From assembly GCA_031274715.1 (NCBI GenBank), contig JAISPT010000067.1, positions 1 to 64,000 on the forward strand: DNA of 64,000 nt, given 5' to 3'. Under the pieces are notes generated by a model. That model was not told the origin of the DNA. It saw nothing but the letters and a program-made list of their open reading frames with translations, and made no database searches. The position numbers and the translations under genes were made by a program. This document shows, piece by piece, positions 40,117 to 49,052 of this stretch. The DNA comes from Azonexus sp. (GTDB lineage: Bacteria > Pseudomonadota > Gammaproteobacteria > Burkholderiales > Rhodocyclaceae). Position 1 is the first letter of the stretch, and each line of letters starts with the position of its first letter.

Positions 40117-41019
40117 TCAGCCTTCGTCTGGCTCGGTTGCCACTGAAGCCGCGGCCAGTTGCCGGGCGCGGGCTTCGCGCAGTGCCGGCGTCTCCAGGCT
40201 GATGCGGCCGAGGGTGCCGCTGCGGTAGTCGGTCAGCAGCACGGCCGAAGCCTTTTCCAGATCGAACTCGCCACCTCGCCCCTTGAGCAGGCAGCCGCGC
40301 TTTTTCGCCACCGCCTCGATGACACTGACGCCGTCCAGGCCGTCGACGGCGAAGCCATAGCGGGCCGTCAGCAGCGCCGGGTAAGCCTGTACCAGGTAGT
40401 CAGCGAGAAACACCGCAACGTCTTCACCGATATAGGCATTGACGCCGACCGCATGGCTGGCAGCCAGCATCAGGCCATCGACCGGATCAGTGATCTTCGG
40501 CCAGAGCATGCCCGGCGTGTCGTAAAGGGTCAGCCGCGAACTGATGTCGATGCGCTGCTGGCTCTTGGTCACCGCCGGCTGGTCGCCGACGGCGGCCACC
40601 TTTTTCTTGACCAAGGCGTTCATCAGCGTCGATTTGCCGACGTTGGGAATACCCATGATCATCAGGCGCAGCGGCTTCACCGCATCATTGCGGTGCGGCG
40701 CCAGCTTTTGTGCCAGTGCCGGAATCCTGGCCACATCGCTTGCTTTCTTGCACGAAATGGCAACGGCCGAAACGCCCGGCTGCTCGGAGAAATGCCGCAA
40801 CCAAGCCTTGGTCGCCTCGGGGTCGGCCAAGTCAGCCTTGTTCAGCAGCTTCAGGCAGGGCCGCTGGCGGAAGGCGCGCAACTCGTGGATCATCGGATTG
40901 CTCGAAGCTGCCGGCAGGCGGGCATCGAGCACCTCGACCACGACATCGGCCATGGCCAGCGTTTCGGCCGCCTTCTTGCGGGCTGAGGTCATGTGCCCCG
41001 GGAACCATTGGATAGCCAT
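40117..41019 (-). CDS. rbgA: RbgA/YlqF ribosome-assembly GTPase
   Basis: A 300-residue circularly permuted GTPase. It starts AIQWFPGHMTSARK, with the G4 motif NKAD at about 60 before the G1 P-loop GIPNVGKST at about 123, then DTPGML (G3). RbgA/YlqF proteins act in late assembly of the large ribosomal subunit. The gene stands first downstream of moaD on the same strand, 12 bases away, and may share the transcript. Confidence 0.92.
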   Translation of the reverse strand: MAIQWFPGHMTSARKKAAETLAMADVVVEVLDARLPAASSNPMIHELRAFRQRPCLKLLNKADLADPEATKAWLRHFSEQPGVSAVAISCKKASDVARIPALAQKLAPHRNDAVKPLRLMIMGIPNVGKSTLMNALVKKKVAAVGDQPAVTKSQQRIDISSRLTLYDTPGMLWPKITDPVDGLMLAASHAVGVNAYIGEDVAVFLADYLVQAYPALLTARYGFAVDGLDGVSVIEAVAKKRGCLLKGRGGEFDLEKASAVLLTDYRSGTLGRISLETPALREARARQLAAASVATEPDEG

Positions 41020-41031
41020 CGTGCGCCCCGT

Positions 41032-41280
41032 TCAGCCGCCGGTCACCGGCGGGAAGAAGGCGACCTCGTCACCCTCCCCGAGCGGCGCATCGAATCCGGC
41101 CATATCTTGATTGACAGCGCAGCGCAGATTTTTCGCGCTGGCCAGCTTGTCGCGCCCCTGGCCGACCAGCCAGTCGCGCAACTGGCCGACGGTGGCGACG
41201 CCGGCGGGCAGTTCGACATTTTCACCGGAACGGCCGAGCGCCTCGCGCAGGCCGGCGAAATACAACACTTTGACGTTCAT
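41032..41280 (-). CDS. moaD: MoaD, small subunit of molybdopterin synthase
   Basis: An 82-residue ubiquitin-like protein (MNVKVLYFAGLREALGRSGE) ending in the required Gly-Gly (FFPPVTGG), which carries the thiocarboxylate for molybdopterin formation. It overlaps moeA by four bases. MoaE and MoeB are not in the window. Confidence 0.95.
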   Translation of the reverse strand: MNVKVLYFAGLREALGRSGENVELPAGVATVGQLRDWLVGQGRDKLASAKNLRCAVNQDMAGFDAPLGEGDEVAFFPPVTGG

Positions 41281-42485
41281 GACAGCAATTCCGCAAAAGG
41301 CACAAAGGACACCGCGTCACCACACCGGACCGTCTGTTCCGGCTGCAGCAGCACCAAGCCGTCGCCCCAGCACAACGAGGTAACCACGCCGGCGCCTTGG
41401 TTGGGGAACAGCTCGACGCCGCCATCGTCCGTCATCCGACCGCGCAGGAATTCGGCCCGAGCGTCCGGGCGCAGCCAGTCGAACTCGGCGCGCAGCGGGA
41501 AGCGACGCGGGGTCACGTCGATCACACCCTGCAAGCGCAGCATGAAGGGCCGGACCAGGACCAGAAAGGTGACCATCGCCGATACTGGGTTGCCCGGCAG
41601 GCCGACAAACCAGGCCTGGCCGCCGTCGTCACGGTTGATTTCGCCGAAGGCCAGCGGCTTGCCCGGCTTGATGGCGATTTTCCACAGATCGAGCCGGCCT
41701 TCGGCCTCGACCGCCGCCTTGACGTGATCTTCCTCGCCGACCGACACGCCACCGCTGGTGATGATCAGATCATTGTCGGCCGCCGCCTTGCGCAATGCCT
41801 CGCGGGTCGCCGCCAAGTTGTCCGGGACCGTGCCGAGATCGCGCACCTCGCAACCGAGGCCATCGAGCAGCGCCCGCAGCGCATAGCGGTTGGAGTTGTA
41901 GATGCCGCCCGGCGGCAGCGGCTCGCCCGGCTGGACCAGTTCATCGCCGGTAAAGAAAACGCCGACGCGCAGCCGGCGATAGACCGGCAGTTCCGGCAGG
42001 CCGGCCGAAGCAGCCAAGGCGATGTCCTGCGGCCGCAGCCGGATACCGGCCTGGAGAATCTCAGCGCCGGCGGCGATGTCCTCGCCAGCGCGGCGGATGT
42101 TCTCGCCCGGACGCGGGACGTGATTGACCACGACCTCTTCGCCGCGCGCCGCGCAGCGCTCCTGCATGACCACGGCGTCAGCGCCGGACGGCACGGGAGC
42201 ACCGGTGAAAATGCGGGCTGCGGTACCGGGCTGCAAGGCGCTCCCGACCTGACCGGCCGGAATGCGCTGGCTGACCGGCAGACAGGTACCGGCAACGGCG
42301 ACGTCGGCCAGGCGCACCGCATAGCCGTCCATCGCTGAATTGTCGAGCGGCGGCGAAGCGACGGTGGAAACCTGTGGTGCGGCCAACACTCGTCCAGCGG
42401 TGGCGGTCAGCGGCAGGCTGCGGGTTTCCGCGACCGGCTGCGCCGCGGCCAGCAAGCGCTCGAAAGCTTGTTCAAAAGTCAGCAT
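41277..42485 (-). CDS. moeA: MoeA, molybdopterin molybdenumtransferase
   Basis: A 402-residue protein that inserts molybdate into adenylylated molybdopterin. Marks include LDNSAMDGYAVR near residue 47, IFTGAPVPSGADAVVMQE near 92, the MPT-binding TSGGVSVGEEDHVK near 243 and GLPGNPVSAMVTF near 297. It is encoded between mobB and moaD with overlaps on both sides, making a compact molybdenum-cofactor operon. Confidence 0.95.
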   Translation of the reverse strand: MLTFEQAFERLLAAAQPVAETRSLPLTATAGRVLAAPQVSTVASPPLDNSAMDGYAVRLADVAVAGTCLPVSQRIPAGQVGSALQPGTAARIFTGAPVPSGADAVVMQERCAARGEEVVVNHVPRPGENIRRAGEDIAAGAEILQAGIRLRPQDIALAASAGLPELPVYRRLRVGVFFTGDELVQPGEPLPPGGIYNSNRYALRALLDGLGCEVRDLGTVPDNLAATREALRKAAADNDLIITSGGVSVGEEDHVKAAVEAEGRLDLWKIAIKPGKPLAFGEINRDDGGQAWFVGLPGNPVSAMVTFLVLVRPFMLRLQGVIDVTPRRFPLRAEFDWLRPDARAEFLRGRMTDDGGVELFPNQGAGVVTSLCWGDGLVLLQPEQTVRCGDAVSFVPFAELLS

Positions 42486-42985
42486 GGATGGCTCCTGAGA
42501 TCGAGAGTAGTCATCACGAAATCGGCGATGCGCTCGATGTCGTCGAGCGGCAGGCTAGGTAGCGCGGTGTCGAGAGCGACATCAGTGGCCACGGCCACAA
42601 TGTCGCGGCGCTCGGGAAAGAGCGGCGGCTTGCCGTTCTCGGGCCGATAGACTTCCAGTTTCGGCACCGGTTCCTGCTTGAAGCCCTCGATCAGCACCAG
42701 GTCGCAGGGGGCCAGGCGGCCGAGCAGTTCGTCGAGGCTGATATCGCCGCCAGCGCGGTTCTCGTGCATCAGCACCCAGCGATCGCTACAGGACAGCAAG
42801 ACCTCGCTGGCCCCGGCTTCGCGGTGGCGGTAGGAATCCTTGCCTGGACGGTCCATGTCGAAACCGTGATGGGCATGTTTGATGACGGAAACCTTAAGGC
42901 CGCGCGCGGTAAAACAGGGGATCAATTTTTCCAGCAGGGTGGTCTTGCCGGAACCGGAATAGCCGGCGATGCCGAATACTTTCAT
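42479..42985 (-). CDS. mobB: MobB, molybdopterin-guanine dinucleotide biosynthesis adaptor
   Basis: A 168-residue P-loop protein starting MKVFGIAGYSGSGKTTLLEKL, with KHAHHGFDMDRPGKDSYRHREAGA and DLVLIEGFK, all standard for MobB. It binds GTP and assists MobA in adding GMP to the cofactor. It overlaps moeA by seven bases and starts 10 bases after the preceding gene. Confidence 0.95.
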   Translation of the reverse strand: MKVFGIAGYSGSGKTTLLEKLIPCFTARGLKVSVIKHAHHGFDMDRPGKDSYRHREAGASEVLLSCSDRWVLMHENRAGGDISLDELLGRLAPCDLVLIEGFKQEPVPKLEVYRPENGKPPLFPERRDIVAVATDVALDTALPSLPLDDIERIADFVMTTLDLRSHPC

Positions 42986-42994
42986 GGCTGCATT

Positions 42995-44191
42995 CTACGT
43001 GGAGAAGTTGTCAGACCCGGCCGCGAAAACCGGGGCGAAGCCGCCGCCGGGAGTACGGAAGTTGGTGGTCTGCCCTTGGTATAGGCGGGCGGCGAACAAT
43101 TGGACACGCCCCTGATAGACATAGGCGCGGATATCGGCCTTCATCATTTTCGACTCGCCATCGACCGGCACCGGATGCTCCGAGGGCGGCGCGATTTCCT
43201 GGGCGATATAACCGCCCTGCAAAATTTCCTCGAACACGCGCCGGGTCAGCTTGTCGCCGCGATAGGCGGCGCGGCTGCCGAAGCCGGCAGCCGGCTTGAA
43301 GAACCAGCGCTTGCGCTCGGCCCAGAAGCGTTCGCCCTCTTCCGCTTGTACCGCCACCGTGCGCGGTACACCGGCCAGCAACACGGCACGGGTTGCCGCC
43401 GGCACGCCGAACTCGTCGAGCACGGCCGGATCGGACAACAGCATCAGGTTGCGCTTGTCGGCATAAAGCGCATGGGCGAAGGGATGCGGCGTGACGACCA
43501 CGCCGCCGGCGGCGAACACGGCGCGTAGCGCGGCATTGGCCGGGGTATCGAGCGAGAAATCGGTGAGCCGGTTGTAGATCAAGTCCACCGTTTCGCCCTG
43601 GTGCAGCAAGCGACTACCGACCTGGGTGAAATCGGCTGGATCGGCGATGACCACGGCGATGCCGTGACGCTCGAAGAGGCGGCGGAACAGCTCGAACTCG
43701 GGCGCCAGGTACTGCTGCGCCGGCTTCTCGTCGACGATGGCGATGCGCGTCAGCAGCATATCCCCGCGCGATAGGCGCCATTCCTCGCGGAACATGGCGA
43801 CGAAATCCGCCTCGATACACGCGGCGGCATCAATGGCGCCGTGAGCCCGGAGCAGGCAGGCATTGAGCATGCCGCCACCGGCGTTGGTGTTGATCTCGAT
43901 CAGCCGCGGCTGGCCGTCGACCAGGTGGAAGTCGTAGCCGAAAAAAACACTGCGCGCCGGTAGTTCGCCGCCGGCGCCGGGCGGCGCCCAGGCCAGCACG
44001 CGGCGGCGGTATTCCGGCAGCGCGACGACTGTTTCGATGGCCGTCACCAGCCCGCGCATCGCCGCCAGCGTGGCCGCCGGCAAGGCAAGCGCCGCCTGCG
44101 AGAAAAGCGCTGGATGGCTGACGGCCAGCGCTTCGAAATCGAGGCCAGCGCCGTCAGCCAGCGCCGCAGCCAGGGCGTCGCGGTCAAACAT
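42995..44191 (-). CDS. Unassigned ATP-grasp-like protein
   Basis: A 398-residue protein from the ATG at 44191 (AGGA six bases upstream). Features recall ATP-grasp ligases of the glutathione synthase type: VFFGYDFHLVDGQPRLIEINTNAGGG, DLIYNRLTDFSL, WFFKPAAGFGSRAAYRGDKL and GGYIAQEIAPPSEHP, the last two like the Lys and glycine-loop nucleotide-binding strands. I do not recognise a characterised member. It overlaps the dinG stop by eight bases and precedes mobB by nine, so it belongs to the dinG-mobB-moeA-moaD transcript. A peptide-bond or amide-forming activity is a guess. Confidence 0.6.
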   Translation of the reverse strand: MFDRDALAAALADGAGLDFEALAVSHPALFSQAALALPAATLAAMRGLVTAIETVVALPEYRRRVLAWAPPGAGGELPARSVFFGYDFHLVDGQPRLIEINTNAGGGMLNACLLRAHGAIDAAACIEADFVAMFREEWRLSRGDMLLTRIAIVDEKPAQQYLAPEFELFRRLFERHGIAVVIADPADFTQVGSRLLHQGETVDLIYNRLTDFSLDTPANAALRAVFAAGGVVVTPHPFAHALYADKRNLMLLSDPAVLDEFGVPAATRAVLLAGVPRTVAVQAEEGERFWAERKRWFFKPAAGFGSRAAYRGDKLTRRVFEEILQGGYIAQEIAPPSEHPVPVDGESKMMKADIRAYVYQGRVQLFAARLYQGQTTNFRTPGGGFAPVFAAGSDNFST

Positions 44192-46121
44192 GGGCATTCC
44201 TGGCGGCAAAGAAATTCAGCACTTCGGATAGCTCCTTGGTTCGCTTCATCGGCGGCAGACTTTGCCACACGCGGCGGCCATACGGCTTTGATAGAAGTCG
44301 GGGATCGCAGATCATCAGCACGCCGCGGTCGCGCTCATCGCGGATCAGCCGGCCGGCGCCCTGCTTGACATTGATGACCGCGCGCGGCAACTGGTATTCG
44401 ATAAAAGGATTTCGCCCCTGGCGCCGCATCTGCTCGATGCGCGCCGCCAGCACTGGGTCGTCGGGCGGCGCGAAAGGAATCTTATCGATGACCACCAGCG
44501 ACAGCGCCTCGCCGCGCACGTCGACACCTTCCCAGAAGCTCTGACTACCGACCAGGATGGCGTTGCCGAGATAACGGAAGCGTCGCAGCAAATCGTTCTT
44601 GCTACCCTCACCCTGCAACAGCAACGGCATGTCGACACCGGCTTCGGTCAGCCGCGCCTGCAACAGTTCGTGCGTGCGACGCATCGCCCGCAGGCTGGTG
44701 CACAGAAAGAAAGCGCCACCGCCAGCAGCGAGCACGGCAGGAAAGGCAGCCTCGACGACGGCGTCGGTGTAGCCATATGAATTTGGCTCCGGCATGCCCA
44801 GCGGCGCATACAGCACGGCCTGGCTGCCAAAGTCGAAGGGACTCTGCCAGCAGGCCGATTCCGGCTCGCCGAGGCCGAGTTCGGCGCAGTAATGGTGGAA
44901 CTTGCCCTGTACAGCCAGCGTCGCCGAGGTAAAGATCCAGGCCCGCGGATGGCCGCCCATCTGCTTGCGGAAAATCTCGGCGACGTCGAGTGGCGTCGCA
45001 TTCAATTGCAGCGAATGGGTAAACGCCTCAGCCCAGCGAACCGTGCCGTCATCGGCCAGTTTCCGCCATTCACCCAGCGCCCGCGCCAGATCGCCGGCCC
45101 GCTGCCAGCATTTTTCCAGGCCCTCAGCCCGCTCCGCCTGACTTTCGAGCAGGGCGGCGAAGGTCTTCATCTCGTCTTCCAGCGCCTGCAGCGCCGGGGT
45201 GAATTCCGGCTTCTCCTGCAACTGCCCCCAGGAAAAACGGCCGGCGTCGATGCCGACGGCCAGACGCAAATCCTTAGCCACCTTCTCCAGTTGCCGGGCC
45301 GCCGTTTGCAGTTGAACACAGTCGCGGGCATGGGTCAGGCCCTCGGCGCGGGCGTCGCGGGCCAGATCGATCACCTGCGCCGTCGACACGCTATCGCCGA
45401 AGAACAAGGTCGCCACTTCCGGCAACTGGTGAGCCTCGTCGAAGATCACCGTATTGCAGGCCGGCAGCAGTTCGGCCATGCCCTCGTCGCGCAGCATCAC
45501 GTCGGCAAAGAACAGGTGGTGATTGACCACCACCAGATCGGCAGCCATCGCCTCGCGCCGCGCCTGCATCACGAAGCAGCCCTTGTAATCCGGGCAATCC
45601 TGGCCGAGACAATTCTCGCGGCTCGAGGTGGCATGGTTCCACACAGGCGAACTCTCGTTCACCTCCAGGCATTCGGCCTTGTCGCCGGTTTGGCTGACCT
45701 TGGCGAAGACGGCGATGCGGCGAGCATCGGCGGCATCCTCGCGGCTGAGGAAACGGCCGTCGGCCAGCGCCCGTTCGAGGTGGTAAGGACAAACGTAATT
45801 GGCCCGCCCCTTCAACAGCGCGATCTTGACCGGTGCCTTCAGCGCATCGCGGACCATCGGCAAATCCTTGTTGAACAACTGGTCCTGCAAGGTCTTGGTG
45901 CCGGTCGACACGATCACCTTGCCACCCGAGCGCAACGCCGGAACCAGATAGGCAAAAGTCTTGCCCGTGCCGGTGCCGGCCTCGGCGATGAACACCGAAC
46001 AGCGGTCGATGGCAGCGGCGATGGATTCGGCCATCTCGACCTGCTGCTGGCGCACACGGTAGCCGTCGATGGCCGTGGCCAGCGGCCCGGCGGGAGAAAA
46101 GATTTCCGAGAGGGAAGACAA
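44184..46121 (-). CDS. DinG/YoaA-family ATP-dependent DNA helicase with Fe-S cluster
   Basis: About 645 residues from a TTG at 46121 preceded by AGG; the frame stays open to 46232, but those extra 37 residues look unconserved. Walker A is AEAGTGTGKT and the DEAH box is IFDEAHQLPEVA. Four cysteines between them (CPYH, then NCLGQDCPDYKGC) form the XPD-like Fe-S domain. Motif VI is QGAGRLIRDERDRGVL. The size and layout fit the YoaA subgroup of XPD-like 5'-3' helicases that act on stalled forks and damaged DNA. The Fe-S cluster ties it to the isc genes in the window. Confidence 0.9.
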   Translation of the reverse strand: MSSLSEIFSPAGPLATAIDGYRVRQQQVEMAESIAAAIDRCSVFIAEAGTGTGKTFAYLVPALRSGGKVIVSTGTKTLQDQLFNKDLPMVRDALKAPVKIALLKGRANYVCPYHLERALADGRFLSREDAADARRIAVFAKVSQTGDKAECLEVNESSPVWNHATSSRENCLGQDCPDYKGCFVMQARREAMAADLVVVNHHLFFADVMLRDEGMAELLPACNTVIFDEAHQLPEVATLFFGDSVSTAQVIDLARDARAEGLTHARDCVQLQTAARQLEKVAKDLRLAVGIDAGRFSWGQLQEKPEFTPALQALEDEMKTFAALLESQAERAEGLEKCWQRAGDLARALGEWRKLADDGTVRWAEAFTHSLQLNATPLDVAEIFRKQMGGHPRAWIFTSATLAVQGKFHHYCAELGLGEPESACWQSPFDFGSQAVLYAPLGMPEPNSYGYTDAVVEAAFPAVLAAGGGAFFLCTSLRAMRRTHELLQARLTEAGVDMPLLLQGEGSKNDLLRRFRYLGNAILVGSQSFWEGVDVRGEALSLVVIDKIPFAPPDDPVLAARIEQMRRQGRNPFIEYQLPRAVINVKQGAGRLIRDERDRGVLMICDPRLLSKPYGRRVWQSLPPMKRTKELSEVLNFFAARNAHV

Positions 46122-46303
46122 GGGAAAAGCCTGAAAAAACCGGGCGGATTCTAGCAGATGCCCGGCCCTCCCCCGCTTGTCCGCAGTGCTTGGTGTAATG
46201 AAGAAATCGTAGGGCGAAGTTCCCCTCATCATCGTTGTGGCCCCTGCCCCGATATCTGCTCAATTGCCGCAGAATTTCAGCACGAGGGTAAAGTGAAAAA
46301 ACC

Positions 46304-46319
46304 AATTTCAAGCGCAAGA
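46304..46319 (+). promoter_or_regulatory. Ada-box-like sequence upstream of the ada gene
   Basis: AATTTCAAGCGCAAGA, 65 bases upstream of the start codon. The part CAAGCGCAAGA differs by one base from the AAAGCGCAAGA of the E. coli ada operator as I recall it, with an AAT upstream at one base wider spacing. It suggests autoregulation by the encoded protein. Confidence 0.45.
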
Positions 46320-46384
46320 ATCGGAGTTTTTGCGTTTGAGTCTTTATCTAAGCTGCCAGCGTGAACAATTGCTTCAGGATGATC

Positions 46385-47503
46385 ATGGCTTCCCCAACCC
46401 CACCGGCCTATGCGACAGATGAAGCGCGTTGGCAGGCAGTGCAGATGCGTGATGCCAACGCGGACGGGCATTTCGTTTACGCCGTGCGCACCACGGGGGT
46501 GTACTGCCGTCCCAGTTCTTTGGCTCGGTTGCCCAAGCGCGAGAATGTGGAGTTCTTCGACTCGGCCGCCGCGGCCGAAGTGGCTGGATATCGTCCGAGC
46601 CGTCGTGCGCATGCGGATCAGACTTCGGTTGCCGTCGAACGGACAGAATTGGTGGCGCAAGCATGCCGTCTGATCAGGGAGGCAGAGACGCCTCCCTGTC
46701 TGGAGGAACTGGCAGCACAGGCAGGCATGAGCCCGTACTACTTCCACCGCGTGTTCAAGGCTGAGACTGGGCTGACGCCCAAAAAATACGCTGCAGCAAA
46801 CCGTGCGCTCAAATTGCGGGAAGAGTTGAATGCTCCCGACGTTTCGGTGACGGATGCGATCTATGGCGCCGGCTTCAATTCCAACAGCCGCTTTTACGCA
46901 GTTTCGGACCAAGTTCTAGGCATGCGCGCACGTGACTTCCGTGCAGGGGGGCTCGGCACCGTGATCCGCTTTGCCGTGGGCCAGTGTTCGCTGGGGGCAA
47001 TTCTGGTCGCACAAAGTCAGCGAGGCATTTGTGCCATTCTGATCGGCGACGATCCGGAACGCTTAGTGCAAGACCTGCAAGACCAGTTCCCCAAAGCGGA
47101 GCTGGTTGGTGGCGACGGAAACTTTGAGCTATTGGTCGCCCAGGTCGTGGGGTTCATCGAAGCGCCTTCGATCGGCCTGAATCTTCCCCTGGATGTACGC
47201 GGCACCGCTTTTCAGCAAAGGGTTTGGCAAGCGCTACGCGAGATTCCGCCTGGCGTGACCGTGAGCTACGCCGAGATCGCCGAGCACATTGGCGCACCCA
47301 AAGCCGTGCGCGCGGTCGCGCAGGCTTGCGGCGCCAACCGCATTGCCGTTGCGATTCCTTGTCATCGTGTCGTGCGGCGTGACGGCGACATCTCAGGCTA
47401 TCGCTGGGGCGTGGAGCGCAAGCGTGAATTGCTCCGTCGTGAAACCGTTGCCGAAACAGACCTGGCTACTTCTGCAAGCGCGACCGACTCCAACGCGGCC
47501 TGA
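46385..47503 (+). CDS. ada: Ada-like regulator/O6-methylguanine methyltransferase with degenerate zinc site
   Basis: A 372-residue protein from the ATG at 46385 (AGGA upstream). The order is an Ada N-terminal domain (1-80), an AraC helix-turn-helix (about 90-185) and a methylguanine methyltransferase domain (about 195-360) with the acceptor Cys326 in IPCHRVVRRDG. In the N-terminal domain the methyl-acceptor position is kept (Cys41, VYCRPS), but the other three zinc ligands of E. coli Ada are replaced by Ser45, Ser72 and Ala75. Direct repair of O6-methylguanine should work. Sensing of methylphosphotriesters through zinc-bound thiolate should not, at least not by the known mechanism. Confidence 0.88.
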   Translation: MASPTPPAYATDEARWQAVQMRDANADGHFVYAVRTTGVYCRPSSLARLPKRENVEFFDSAAAAEVAGYRPSRRAHADQTSVAVERTELVAQACRLIREAETPPCLEELAAQAGMSPYYFHRVFKAETGLTPKKYAAANRALKLREELNAPDVSVTDAIYGAGFNSNSRFYAVSDQVLGMRARDFRAGGLGTVIRFAVGQCSLGAILVAQSQRGICAILIGDDPERLVQDLQDQFPKAELVGGDGNFELLVAQVVGFIEAPSIGLNLPLDVRGTAFQQRVWQALREIPPGVTVSYAEIAEHIGAPKAVRAVAQACGANRIAVAIPCHRVVRRDGDISGYRWGVERKRELLRRETVAETDLATSASATDSNAA

Positions 47504-47582
47504 ATTTGATGGCAAGAAACGGATAGTTCGATCTTCCACGTCTTGTAATGATGACCAAGTTCACTCAACGAGAAGATCGCTC

Positions 47583-48347
47583 ATGCAACGCTTAGCAAAC
47601 AAAGTCGCGCTGATCACAGGCGCAAGTTCGGGCATCGGCTACGCAGCGGCCAAACTCTTTGCTGAAGAAGGCGCAAAAGTGATTGTGACGGCCCGTCGTC
47701 AAAGCAATCTAGATGCGCTCGTGGCAGAGATAAAAAACCACGGCGGCGAAGCCATAGCGCTGGCCGGAGATATAAAAAACGAACAATTGGCCCGTACGCT
47801 GGTTGAATTGGCAATCGATCGATTCGGCGGCCTGGATATCGCCTTCAACAATGCGGGCACGATGGGAGTGGCTACTCCAGTGGCGGACATCGAGAGGAAT
47901 GCTTGGCAGGAAACGCTCGATGTCAATCTGACCAGCGCGTTCATCGGTGCCAAATATCAAATCCCCGCCATGCTGCAGCGCGGAGGCGGCTCCATCATTT
48001 TCACCTCGACGTTTGTCGGCCATACAGTCGGCTTTCCCGGCATGGGCGCCTACGCAGCCAGTAAGGCAGGTTTGATCGGCCTGACACAGGTGATTGCGGC
48101 CGAATATGGCGGACAAGGAATCCGGGCCAACGCCTTGCTTCCTGGCGGAACGGATACGCCAATGGGGCGCGCTGCGGCCAATACCCTAGAGGCCCGCTCT
48201 TTTGTGGAAGGACTCCACGCTCTCAAACGGCTGGCGCAACCCGAGGAAATCGCTCGCTCGGCGCTTTATCTTGCCTCTGACGCGTCAAGCTTCATGACGG
48301 GCGCAAGCCTCATCGTCGACGGTGGCGTGTCGATCAATCGAACGTAA
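47583..48347 (+). CDS. SDR-family oxidoreductase
   Basis: A 254-residue classical short-chain dehydrogenase from the ATG at 47583; the longer open frame upstream overlaps ada in another frame. It has the NAD(P) motif TGASSGIGYA, NNAG at about 88, the catalytic Ser in SIIFTSTFVG and YAASK (Tyr and Lys), and the C-terminal LIVDGGVSI. TARRQ after the second strand favours NADPH. It lies 79 bases after ada on the same strand. The substrate is unknown. Confidence 0.9.
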   Translation: MQRLANKVALITGASSGIGYAAAKLFAEEGAKVIVTARRQSNLDALVAEIKNHGGEAIALAGDIKNEQLARTLVELAIDRFGGLDIAFNNAGTMGVATPVADIERNAWQETLDVNLTSAFIGAKYQIPAMLQRGGGSIIFTSTFVGHTVGFPGMGAYAASKAGLIGLTQVIAAEYGGQGIRANALLPGGTDTPMGRAAANTLEARSFVEGLHALKRLAQPEEIARSALYLASDASSFMTGASLIVDGGVSINRT

Positions 48348-48392
48348 CGCCAAACCGCATGCTCTGTCGTATTTTGGGGTGCCCCGGCCGCT

Positions 48393-49052
48393 TCAGCGCA
48401 CCTCGATAGTGACGCTACGGCCGGATCTGCCGCCGGCCTTGCGCAGGCGCTCGGCGATGTCGGTGTTGCCGTTCTTCAGCGCCACGTCGACCGCCGTTTC
48501 GCCCGATTCCAGCTTGCGATTGGGATCGGCCTTGCCGGCCAGCAGCAGATCGACAATCGCCAGATGGCCATTGCGCGCCGCCGCGATCAACGGCGTCGTG
48601 CCGTTCTCGCTCGGCGCATTGACCTCCGCACCGGCCTTGAGCAGCACCCGGACGATCTCGGTATGGCCGGCGAAGGCGGCATAGGTGAGCGGCGTCCAGC
48701 CGGGATTGTTGATCTTGGCGCCGGCCGCCACCAGGTGTTCGACGACCTTTTGGCGCCCCATGAAGGCGGCCAGGCGCAACGCGGTATCGCCGGCCGCGTT
48801 GCGGGCATCGAGCTTGGCGCGCTGGCGAATCAGGTAGTCGACGAGGCGGTCATGGCCATCGCGGGCAGCCAGCATCAGCAGCGTGTTGCCATCGATGTCG
48901 GTGGTATCGACCGAGGCGCCCTTGCCGACCAGAGCCGAAACGGCAGCGGTATCGCCCAGGCGGGCGGCGTCGATCAGGTCGTCGTAGGTGGCGCCGATGG
49001 CCGGCAGGGAGAGACAGGCGACCAGCGTCGCCAGCAGGAACGGTTTCTTCAT
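48393..49052 (-). CDS. Secreted ankyrin-repeat protein
   Basis: A 219-residue protein with a signal peptide (MKKPFLLATLVACLSLPAIGA) and about five ankyrin repeats (DGNTLLMLAARDGHDRLVDYLI, then GDTALRLAAFMG, GWTPLTYAAFAG, GTTPLIAAARNG). It is likely a periplasmic protein-binding module. Its start overlaps the tatD stop, so it ends the mltG-tmk-holB-pilZ-tatD transcript. The binding partner is unknown. Confidence 0.88.
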   Translation of the reverse strand: MKKPFLLATLVACLSLPAIGATYDDLIDAARLGDTAAVSALVGKGASVDTTDIDGNTLLMLAARDGHDRLVDYLIRQRAKLDARNAAGDTALRLAAFMGRQKVVEHLVAAGAKINNPGWTPLTYAAFAGHTEIVRVLLKAGAEVNAPSENGTTPLIAAARNGHLAIVDLLLAGKADPNRKLESGETAVDVALKNGNTDIAERLRKAGGRSGRSVTIEVR

